The notes under the pieces: generated by a model | Told to the model about the DNA's origin: nothing | Seen by the model: only the letters and a program-made list of their open reading frames with translations | The model's database searches: none | Shown: piece after piece, positions 1 to 10,000 of the stretch | Layout of the letters: the number at the start of each line of letters is the position of its first letter | Numbering within the stretch: position 1 is the first letter of the stretch | Translations under genes and position numbers: made by a program | Assembly: GCA_016704445.1 (NCBI GenBank) | Contig: JADJAE010000025.1 | Location: 1-64,000, forward strand | From: Deltaproteobacteria bacterium | GTDB taxonomy: Bacteria; Myxococcota_A; Polyangia; Polyangiales; Ga0077539 | Length of the DNA: 64,000 bases | Reading direction: 5' to 3'

Positions 1-1
1 C

Positions 2-2785
2 AGCGGCGTCGGTGTCTGCCGCGCGGGCACGCAGGCCTGCAGCGCGGGCGCCTGGGGCGCGTGCACGGGCCAGGTGGTTCCGGGCGCGGAGACCTGCAAC
101 AACCTCGACGACAACTGCAACAGCGTCGTCGACGACGGCGTCACGCAGGGCTGCTACACGGGCCCGTCGGGCACCAGCGGCGTCGGCGTCTGCCGCGCGG
201 GCTCGCAGACGTGCAGCGCCGGGGCCTGGGGCGTGTGCTTGAGCCAGGTGACTCCGGTGCCGGAGACCTGCGACAACCGCGACGAAGACTGCAACGGAGC
301 CATCGACAACGGCGTCGCGCGGACCTGCTACACGGGTGATCCAACCACGCGCATGGTCGGACGCTGCCTGGACGGGATCCAGAGCTGCTCGGTGGGCGCC
401 TGGGGTTCGTGCTCGGGCGAGGTCGGCCCGGCGCCCGAGACCTGCAACAACATCGACGACGACTGCGACGGTACGGTCGACGATGGGATCTCGGAGAGCT
501 GCTACACCGGCCCAGCGGGGACGAGCGGCGTCGGCATCTGCCACGACGGATCACGGACGTGTGCAGGGGGCCTGTTCGGCGTGGCGTGTCCTGGGGAGCA
601 GGTTCCGCTCACCGAGGTCTGCGACGGCCTGGACAATGACTGCGACGCGCTGATCGACGAGGGCCTCGGCACCACGACCTGCGGCGTCGGTCTCTGCGAG
701 CGCACGGTGTCCAACTGCGTGGGCGGCGTCCCCCAGACGTGCGTTCCTGCGGGGAGCGGCGCGGAGGTCTGTGACGGGGTCGACAACGACTGCGACGGCC
801 TGATCGACGAGGGCTTCTGCCGCATCGGCGGCCTGTGCTTCACGAACAATCAGCGCAACCCGTCGAACACCTGCCAGGTGTGCACGATCCCGTCGGCGAC
901 GGTGTCGGGCCCGACGAGCTGGGTCAACGTGGCGGCTGGCGTCTCGTGCCGCGATGCCACCGATGTGTGTGACGCGGCCGAGACGTGCGGTGGGCTGGGC
1001 GCGCCGTGCCCGCCGGACGCGCTCCGGACGCCGGGCGCGGTGTGTCGTCCCTCGGTCGGCACCTGCGACGCGCAGGAGACGTGCACGGGCTCCAGCGCGG
1101 CGTGTCCGTCGGACATCATCCTGCCTACGGGCGCGAGCTGCAGCTCGCCGACGGGTGGCGTGTGCAGCGGCAACAACTGCGTCTGCCCGGCGAGCACCAT
1201 CGAGTGCAACCTGGTCTGCCTGCCCAGCGGGAGCTGCACCACCGGTCTTGGCACCTGCGCCCAGAGCGGGTCCCTGGTGTGCGGCAACAACGCCGGCGCG
1301 CGGGTCTCGGCGGGCAGCCACCACACCTGCGCGGCGCTCACGAACGGGTCAGTGCGTTGCTGGGGTCGTAACGATGCCGGCCAGCTCGGCGACGGCACCA
1401 CCGTGAGCTCGACGGCCACCGTCGTCTCGGTGGCGGTCTCGGGCATCACGTCGGCGGTGCAGGTCTCGGCGGGTACCTCCAACTTGACGGGTACCGGTTA
1501 CACCTGCGCGCGTCTGCTGGATGGCACCGTGCGCTGCTGGGGCTCCAACAGCGACGGTCAGCTGGGCGACGGCACGACGATGTCGCGCACGACTTCGGTG
1601 GCGGTGAGCGGGCTCACGGGCGTGATTCAGGTCGACGCGGGCGCTCTCTTCACCTGCGCGCGTCTGGCGAACGGCACCGCGCGCTGCTGGGGTCTCAACA
1701 ACAGGGGTCAGCTCGGCAACGGGACCACCACCCAGAGCACGACGCCGGTGACGGTGAGCGGGCTCTTCAACGTCGTGCACCTCACGGCGGGCTACGAGCA
1801 CGCCTGCGCTGTGCTCGCGGACGGCACCGTCCGCTGCTGGGGCCGCAACGACTACGGCCAGCTGGGGGACGGCACGACGACCCCGCGCACGACGCCGGTG
1901 ACGGTGAGCGGGCTCACCAACGTGGTGCAGGTCGCGGCGGGCCAGTTCCATACCTGCGCGCTTCGTGCGAACGGGACGGTGTTCTGCTGGGGGCGCAACG
2001 ACAGCGGCCAGCTGGCTGTGGCGACAACGACCACGCAGAGCACGGCGCCGCTGGCGGTCTCGGGCATCACGACGGGCGCGCAGGTCACCGTCGGTGACGA
2101 CTTCAGCTGCGTGCGGTTGTCCGACGGTGCGGTTCGTTGCTGGGGCTACAACGCCTCCGGTCAGCTGGGGGACGGCACGACGACGTCCCCGCGCACGGCG
2201 CCGGTGGTGACGAGCGGCCTCAGCGGTACGTCGGACCTCAGCGCGGGGTACCGCTCGGCCTGCGCCGTGATGTCAGACCGCTCGGTTCGTTGTTGGGGCT
2301 TCAACTTCCCCTATCGGAACCTCGGTGACGGCACGGCCGTCCACCGCTCGACGCCGGTGGCGGTGGTGAATCTCTCGGGCGGCACGGTGTGCAACGCGAC
2401 GGGTGGAACGGGCACCTCCGAGGTCTGCAACGGCGTCGACGACGACTGCAACGGCCTCGTAGACGACATCATTCCGGTGTCCTGCTCGCCGGGCGCCTGC
2501 GGCACGGGTCACCAGGCCTGCTCGGGCAGCATCACGATCTGCCAGGTCGACTCGCTCTCCGCTGCAGGCACGCCGTGTCGCGTCCCGCGTCGGACTCTGC
2601 GACGTGGCCGAGACCTGCGACCGGCGCGAGCGCGGTGTGTCCGTCGGACGCCTTCGCGCCGGCGTCGACACCGTGCCGCCCGTCGATGTCGGTGTGCGAC
2701 GCGCCGGAGCTGTGCGCGGGCGGCACCACGGCGTGCCCGGCGGACCTGCCTCTCGCGGCGGGCACCGCGTGCTCCCCGCCGGTGA
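2..2785 (+). CDS. Giant Cys-rich surface protein, segment 1 (5' end outside window): MopE motifs and RCC1 propeller
   Basis: The frame is already open at base 2, so the true start lies upstream. Five MopE-type motifs (ExCxxxDxxCxxxxD, the putative metal-binding signature of the MopE family) fall near 92, 263, 437, 616 and 763, and a sixth near 2420. A Cys-rich linker follows, then seven RCC1-type repeats from about 1290 to 2380, each with a core like VRCWGxNxxGQLGDGTT. Seven is the number needed for one closed propeller. The conserved Cys pair in each repeat suggests an oxidised, extracellular fold. The authentic frame is lost near 2585: Cys-rich coding resumes in another frame, and residues after about 2590 in this frame are Arg-rich nonsense. 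An extra base near 2581-2590 and another near 2619 explain the shift into segment 2. Segments 1-5 are read here as one gene. Function is inferred from domains only. Confidence 0.8.
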   Translation, partial: SGVGVCRAGTQACSAGAWGACTGQVVPGAETCNNLDDNCNSVVDDGVTQGCYTGPSGTSGVGVCRAGSQTCSAGAWGVCLSQVTPVPETCDNRDEDCNGAIDNGVARTCYTGDPTTRMVGRCLDGIQSCSVGAWGSCSGEVGPAPETCNNIDDDCDGTVDDGISESCYTGPAGTSGVGICHDGSRTCAGGLFGVACPGEQVPLTEVCDGLDNDCDALIDEGLGTTTCGVGLCERTVSNCVGGVPQTCVPAGSGAEVCDGVDNDCDGLIDEGFCRIGGLCFTNNQRNPSNTCQVCTIPSATVSGPTSWVNVAAGVSCRDATDVCDAAETCGGLGAPCPPDALRTPGAVCRPSVGTCDAQETCTGSSAACPSDIILPTGASCSSPTGGVCSGNNCVCPASTIECNLVCLPSGSCTTGLGTCAQSGSLVCGNNAGARVSAGSHHTCAALTNGSVRCWGRNDAGQLGDGTTVSSTATVVSVAVSGITSAVQVSAGTSNLTGTGYTCARLLDGTVRCWGSNSDGQLGDGTTMSRTTSVAVSGLTGVIQVDAGALFTCARLANGTARCWGLNNRGQLGNGTTTQSTTPVTVSGLFNVVHLTAGYEHACAVLADGTVRCWGRNDYGQLGDGTTTPRTTPVTVSGLTNVVQVAAGQFHTCALRANGTVFCWGRNDSGQLAVATTTTQSTAPLAVSGITTGAQVTVGDDFSCVRLSDGAVRCWGYNASGQLGDGTTTSPRTAPVVTSGLSGTSDLSAGYRSACAVMSDRSVRCWGFNFPYRNLGDGTAVHRSTPVAVVNLSGGTVCNATGGTGTSEVCNGVDDDCNGLVDDIIPVSCSPGACGTGHQACSGSITICQVDSLSAAGTPCRVPRRTLRRGRDLRPARARCVRRTPSRRRRHRAARRCRCATRRSCARAAPRRARRTCLSRRAPRAPRR

Positions 2786-4020
2786 GCGGCGCGTGCTCGG
2801 GGTTCCTGTGCGTGTGCCCGACGGGCCAGTCCAGCTGCGGCGGAACGTGCCTCCCCACGGGAAGCCCCTGCACGGTGGGCGTGGGCACTTGCGCGAATAC
2901 GGGGACCATCGTCTGCGGCGTGGGGGCCACCACCACCTGCTCGGTCAGCGCGGGCACTCCGACGCCCGAGACCTGCGATGGCCTGGACAACGACTGCGAT
3001 GGCGTGCGCGACGGGCCGTGGCGCCGCCCGGCGGGCTGCGTGGCGGGCATCGAGGTCTGCGACCGGGTCGACAACGACTGCGACGGTCAGGTTGACGAGG
3101 GTTTCGCGGGCTCTGCGGCTTGTCCGGCTCGATCGTGCGAGGACGTCTACTCCGCGGGGATGTCCGTTGGTAGCGGGTACTACTGGCTCAACCCAACGAG
3201 CACCTCGGCGGCAGCGCGCTTCGAGGCCTGGTGCGATATGTCCGTCGACGGGGCCGGCTGGACGCTCGTCGGGCGCTCGCGTCCGGGAGGCTGGAGCCCC
3301 GGCTGCGGGGGTAATGACAGCGGCGCGAACTTCGGCTGGCGCTCGGCGCAGGGTGCTGTACGCACCGACACGGCAGCCTATTCGCTCAACGTGTTCGGGA
3401 CGGGCCTACCCGCGACGCAGATACTGTTCGGCGACTACACCAGCAACAAAATCTGGGGCGCGAACATCTTCCGGCATACCGTGCCCGCGACGTTCGTGGC
3501 GGCCTGGGGCGCCTCGGAGTTCTTCAACGGCGCACCGGTGACGGTGTCGGGCGGCTGCGCGACGGGGATGTTCGGCTGGATCGGCTTCACCTCCCGGACC
3601 GACCAGTTCCACTTCCGCGACGTGCCGGGCGGCGAGTTCGGCCTTACGGCGAGCGGCTGGGCGACCTGTTATGGAGCCGGCTCGTTGGGCTGCTACGCCG
3701 GGAACATCAACGGTTCGCAGGGCCAGCTCATGGTCCGGGCGCCGGCGATCTCGTACGGCTACCTGACGGAGACCTGCACCGCGGGCGTCGGCGCCTGCCT
3801 ACACACCGGGGCATTCGTGTGCACGGCGGACGGCCGCGGCACCACCTGTTCGGCCACCGCTGGCACGGGGACGACCGAGGTGTGCAACGGGATCGACGAC
3901 GACTGCAACGGGGTGGTGGACGACGGCAACCCGGGCGGCGCGGTCGCGTGTCCCACCGGCCAGTCGGGGCGCTGCTCGGCAGGCACGACAGCGTGCACGG
4001 CGGGCGCGATCGTGCAACCG
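2617..4020 (+). CDS. Giant Cys-rich surface protein, segment 2: fibrinogen-like domain 1 with MopE motifs
   Basis: This continues segment 1 after two +1 slips (2581-2590 and 2619). It has no start codon of its own. It begins with a CPxD-type Cys-rich stretch and has MopE motifs near 2966, 3052 and 3878. Between about 3135 and 3760 lies a fibrinogen-C-like module: an N-terminal Cys, then AWCDMSVDGAGWTLVGR, a long aromatic-rich middle and a late GYL segment. This is the layout of bacterial fibrinogen-related domains (YCDM..GGGWTL). The frame breaks again near 4012-4016, where GTGTGC expected from sister repeats is GTGC. Losing these two bases moves the coding into the frame of segment 3. Assignment to the same gene is strong because the MopE/Cys-rich pattern continues across the breaks without a gap. 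Confidence 0.72.
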
Positions 4021-4021
4021 C

Positions 4022-7000
4022 ACGGACGGTCCGATCGCCGAGATCTGCAACGGGATCGACGACGACTGCAACGGTGTGGTCGACAACGGCAACCCGGGTG
4101 GCGGGGTGGCGTGTACGACGGGTCAGCGGGGCGTCTGCGCGGCGGGCACCACGACGTGCACGACCGGTGCGGTCGTGTGCACTCGCACCGTCGCCCCCAG
4201 CGCCGAGGTGTGCAACGGCCTCGACGACAACTGCGACGGCCTGACGGACGAAGGCAACCCCGGCGGCGGCAGCGCGTGTGCGGTGCTGGGTCAGCTGGGT
4301 CCCTGCGCGACCGGCGTGAGCTACTGTGGAAACGGCACCGTCGCGTCAGACGGGCGGGTTCGCAACTGGCTGACGCTGGGCACCTTCGCAAACGGCAGTG
4401 CGAGCGCTCCGGTCTGCGGGGTCACCACGACGGCGGACATCACCGAGTCGACGGCGGAGCCGGTCGCGGGTCAGTCGGAGAGCGGCCGGACGTGGTCGGA
4501 GTGGCGCTACGATCTGGGCGCGTGCCAGGGGTGTGGGGTAGGCATCAACCTGGACTGCCGGTTCGGCGGGGCGGTCGACCTGTCGAACGTGAGCGCGTAC
4601 CTGTTTGCGTACGTCTACTCGCCGACGACGCAGACGGTGCAGCTGCGGACCGGGAGCGACGACGGGATCCGGGCGTGGCTCAACGGGATGCTGGTGCTGA
4701 ACGGCGCGGCCTTCTGTCGCGGGTGCGCCGAGGACCAGGACGTGACCTCGGTGACGCTGCTTGCGGGCGTCAACCGTCTGCTGCTCAAGATCGGTGAGAA
4801 CGGCGGCGGCTGGGGCGCGATGGCGCGCTTCACGGACTCCTCGGGCAACCCGCTGCCGTTGTCGTTCACGACGACTCCGGCGTTCGCAGCTTCGGTCTGC
4901 CGTCAGACCACGTTCGCGACGCCCGAGGTGTGCGACGGCGTCGACAACGACTGCGACGGGCTGGTGGACGAGGGCTTCTGCCGCATCGGCGGGGTCTGCT
5001 ACACGAACACCCAGCTGAACCCGGCGAACAACTGCCAGGTGTGTACGGTCCCGTCGGTGGCGGTGTCGGGCCCGACTGCGTGGGCCAATGTGCCCGCAGG
5101 GACGATCTGCCGCCCGTCGTCGTCGATCGCGACGTGTGACCCGGCGGAGATGTGCGCGGGTACCGGGGCGGTATGTCCGCCGGACGTGGTCAGCCGTCCG
5201 CCGACGCCGGAGACCTGCAACGGCGTTGACGACAACTGCAACGGCACGACGGACGAGCCGTACAGCGTGCGCCCGGTGTCGTGCTCGACGGTGAACCGTG
5301 GTTCACCGACGGGTGTCTACGAGATCGATCCGGACGGGTCTGGCGGTCCGATCGCGCCCTTCACGGCGTACTGCGACATGGGCACGAGCGGCGGCGGCTG
5401 GACGCTGGCGCTCAAGGCCGATGGTCGCAACGCGACGTTCGTGTACGACGCGGCGTACTGGACCAACGGGACGCTGCTGACGACGGCGTCGACGAACAAC
5501 CGCTTCGAGGAAGCGAAGTTCGCCTCGTTCACGGGGACTCGCTTCAACGAGCTGATGGCGGGCTTCAGCGCCAACGGCTACCACCGCAACATCGTCCTGT
5601 CGGTGAGCTCCACCTCGCTGCAGTCGCTGTTCACGGGTGGTCAGGTGAGCGCAGGTCCGGGTCGCGCGGCGTGGCTCGCCGCCATCCAGAACTCCTCGCT
5701 CCAGCCCAACTGCAACCTCCAGGGCATCAACATCGGGGTTGTTGGCTACCAGCGGATTCGTTTCGGCATCATCGCCAATCAGGAGAATGACTGCGCCACG
5801 CCTGACTCACGTCTGGGCATCGGCGGTCAGGGCACGGCCTGCGGCACGCCGGACGGTCTGTCGGTGGGCAACACCACCCGTTGCGGCGGATCGAACGGCG
5901 ACGGGGACATCACGACCTTCGGCTACCTGCAGGTTCGTGACACCGCGGCTGCGATCAACAGCTGGTTCGGCGGCGCGCTGGGTTCGAGCTGCTCGGTGGG
6001 CGTCGGGGCGTGCGCGCGCACGGGTACGTTCACGTGTCGGTCGGACAACAACGGCACCGCGTGCGGCGTGGTGCCGGGCTCGCCGGTGACGGAGACGTGC
6101 AACGGCATCGACGACGACTGCAACGGCGTCGTGGACGACATCGCGGCGACCTCCTGCACGCTGGGTGCGTGCTCGACGGCGGAGCTTCGCTGCCCGCTGA
6201 CGACCGCGGGTACGACCGTCGCGGCGGCGTGCGTGCGCACCGGTTACCTGGCGGCTGGCACCTCGTGCCGCCCAGCGGTCGCTGGTGGTTGCGACGTGGC
6301 GGAGGTCTGCCCGGGCCTGACGGATGCGTGCCCGGCGGACGCGGTGGTGGCGGCGGGTACGACGTGCCGTGCGGCGGTGGCGAACGGGTGCGACGCGGTG
6401 GAGGTGTGCAACGGGAGCAACAGCTGCCCGGCGGACATCGGCGTGGCAAACGGGACGATCTGCCGCGCAGCGGTGGCGGGCGGCTGCGATGTAGCCGAGA
6501 GCTGCACCGGTAGCGCGGCGGCGTGTCCTGGCGATGTGGTGGTGGCGGCTGGCACGACCTGCCGTGCTTCGGCGGGTGTGTGCGATGTGGCCGAGGCCTG
6601 CACGGGCTCGAGCTCGGTGTGTCCGGCGGACGGGTTCCAGACGGGGACGGTGTGCCGCGCGGTGGCGGGCGTGTGCGACGTGGCCGAGACCTGCGCGGGC
6701 ACGGCCGCGGCGTGCCCGACGGATGCTTTCCTGACGGCGACGACGGTGTGCCGTGCGGCGGTGGCGGGCGGTTGCGACGTGGCCGAGAGCTGCACGGGCT
6801 CGAGCTCGGTGTGTCCGGCGGACGGGTTCCAGACGGGGACGGTGTGCCGCGCGGTGGCGGGCGTGTGCGACGTGGCCGAGACCTGCGCGGGCACGGCCGC
6901 GGCGTGCCCGACGGATGCTTTCCTGACGGCGACGACGGTGTGCCGCGCGTCGACGAACATCGCCGCGTGCGACCCGCAGGAGGTGTGCAATGGCGCGATG

Positions 7001-10000
7001 GCGGCGTGCCCGGCGGACGTGATCACGCGCCCGCCGATGACCGAGACCTGCAACAACGTCGACGACGACTGCGACGGCGCGGTGGACGAGACGTTCTCGG
7101 TGCCGCAGTCGTGCGCGAACATCCTCCGGTCGCAGCCGAGCGGGGTGTACACGATCGACCCCGATGGGGCCGGTGGCGCCGCGGCCTTCAGCGCGTACTG
7201 CGACATGACCCGCCACGGCGGCGGCTGGACCCTCATCGGCACGGTGGCCAACGGCGTCGCGCGGGCGTGGAACTCCCTCGGAGTGTTCACGAACGCGACC
7301 ACCTTCGGCTCGGTCGTGGCGCCGACGGTGAACTTCAAGTCGCCTGCGTGGTCGAGCGTGACCGGCACCGACCTGATGATCGGCACGCCGGAGTACACCT
7401 TCGGGTTCAACGCCCTGCTCGGCGGCAGCTCGATGGCCTCCTACGTCACGACGAACTGGCCGGCGTCGTGCAACACCACCTGGACCCGCTCGGGCGTCAA
7501 CTTCTACAGCGGCCTCACCGCGGCGCAGTCCATCGCCTTCGGCTTCTCGCTACGGGCGTTCGACAACAACGCCAGCTGCTTCCCCGCCGGCAACGAGAAC
7601 GCGGCGATCGTGTTCGCGGCGGCCGAGGGGGCCTGGGTCAACGGTCTCGGGAACACCCCCGTGGGCCAGGTCTCGTGGATCACCCACGACCTGTCGCTCC
7701 TGCAGCTCTCGCGCATCACGCCGGTGGCGTGCACCGCGGGCGTATACCCCTGCAACGCCAACGGTTGGACCATCTCCTCCGCGGGCGAGTGCTACGGCGA
7801 CGACTCCGCCTGCAAGGCTCGCTACGCCCAGGTCTGGGTGCGGGACGCCGCGGCGGTGATCGGCTCGATTGGTATGCCGCTCGGTGGGTCCTGCTCGGTG
7901 GGCGTGGGGGCGTGCATCCGCGCCGGCGCCTACGTGTGCAGCGCGGACGGTACGGGCACGCAGTGCTCGGCGACGGCGGGCGGCGCGGTGACCGAGGTTT
8001 GCAACGGGATCGACGACGACTGCGACGGCGTGGTCGACGACGTGGCGCCGACGACGTGCTCGCTGGGCGTGTGCTCGACGGCGCAGACGGGCTGCCGCGC
8101 GGGCATCACGCCGGGCACCGTAGGGGTGGCGAGCGAGATGCCGGTCTGCCAGCGCATCGCCTACCTGACCACGACCACGGTGTGCCGCGCGGTCGCGGGC
8201 GCTTGCGACACCCAGGAAGTCTGCAGCGGCGCCAGCGACGCGTGCCCGACGGACAACCGCGTGGGTGCCGGGACGACGTGCCGCGGCTCGGTGGGCGCGT
8301 GCGACCTTGCGGAGACCTGCGACGGCACTGCGACGGTGTGCCCGACGGACAACCGCGTGGGCGCCGGGACGATCTGCCGTAGCTCGACGGGTGCGTGCGA
8401 TCTTGCGGAGACCTGCAACGGGTCGGTGACGGTGTGCCCAGCGGATGGCTCGCGCGTCGGCGCTGGTACGACCTGCCGCGGTTCGGTGGGCGCGTGCGAC
8501 CTTGCGGAGACCTGCAACGGCACGGTGACGGTGTGCCCGACGGACAACCGCGTGGGCGCTGGGGTGACGTGCCGCGGTTCGGTGGGCGCGTGCGACCTTG
8601 CGGAGACCTGCAACGGCTCGGCGACGGCGTGCCCGACGGACAACCGCGTGGGCGCTGGGGTGATCTGCCGTAGCTCGGTGGGCGCGTGCGACCTTGCGGA
8701 GACCTGCGACAACTCCGCGACGGCGTGCCCTGCGGACGGCTCGCGCGTGGGCGTGGGGGTGATCTGCCGTAGCTCGTCGGGCGCGTGCGACCTTGCGGAG
8801 ACCTGCAACAACTCCGCGACGGCGTGCCCCGCGGACGGCCCGCGCGTGGGCGCCGGGGTGACCTGCCGCGCTTCGACGGGTGCGTGCGACCTTGCGGAGA
8901 CCTGCAACGGCACGGTGACGGTGTGCCCGACGGACAACCGCGTGGGCGCCGGGGTGACGTGCCGCGGCTCGGTGGGCGCGTGTGATCTGGCGGAGACCTG
9001 CAACGGCACGGTGACGGTGTGCCCGACGGACAACCGCGTGGGCGCCGGTACGATCTGCCGGAGCTCGGTGGGCGCGTGCGACCTTGCGGAGACCTGCAAC
9101 GGGTCGGTGACGGTGTGCCCGGCGGATGGTTCGCGCGTGGGCGCCGGGACGATCTGCCGCTCCTCGGTGGGCGCGTGCGACCTTGCGGAGACCTGCAACG
9201 GCACGGCGACGGCGTGTCCGACGAATAGCGCGCGCGTGGGCGCTGGGGTGATCTGCCGCGGCTCGACGGGCGCATGCGACCTTGCGGAGACCTGCAACGG
9301 CACGGTGACGGTGTGCCCGGCGGACAGCGCGCGCGTGGGCGCCGGGGTGACGTGCCGCGGCTCGGTGGGCGCGTGCGACCTTGCGGAGACCTGCAACGGG
9401 TCGACGACGCTGTGCCCGACGGACAACCGCGTGGGCGCCGGGGTGACGTGCCGCGGTTCGGTGGGCGCGTGCGACCTTGCGGAGACCTGCAACGGCACGG
9501 CGACGGCGTGCCCGACGAATGGCCGCGTGAGCTCGGGGACGATCTGCCGCGGCTCGGTGGGCGCTTGCGACCTTGCGGAGACCTGCAACGGCACGGCGAC
9601 GGCGTGTCCGACGAACAGCGCGCGTGGGCGCTGGGGTGATCTGCCGCGGCTCGACGGGCGCATGCGACCTTGCGGAGACCTGCAACGGCACGGTGACGGT
9701 GTGCCCGGCGGACAGCGCGCGCGTGGGCGCCGGGGTGATCTGCCGCGGCTCGACGGGCGCATGCGACCTTGCGGAGACCTGCAACGGCACGGTGACGGTG
9801 TGCCCGGCGGACAGCGCGCGCGTGGGCGCCGGGGTGACGTGCCGCGGTTCGGCGGGCGCGTGCGACCTTGCGGAGACCTGCAACGGGTCGACGACGCTGT
9901 GCCCTGCGGACAATCGCGTGGGCTCCGGGGTGATCTGCCGCGGCTCGTCGGGTGCGTGCGACCTTGCGGAGACCTGCAACGGCACGACGACGCTGTGCCC

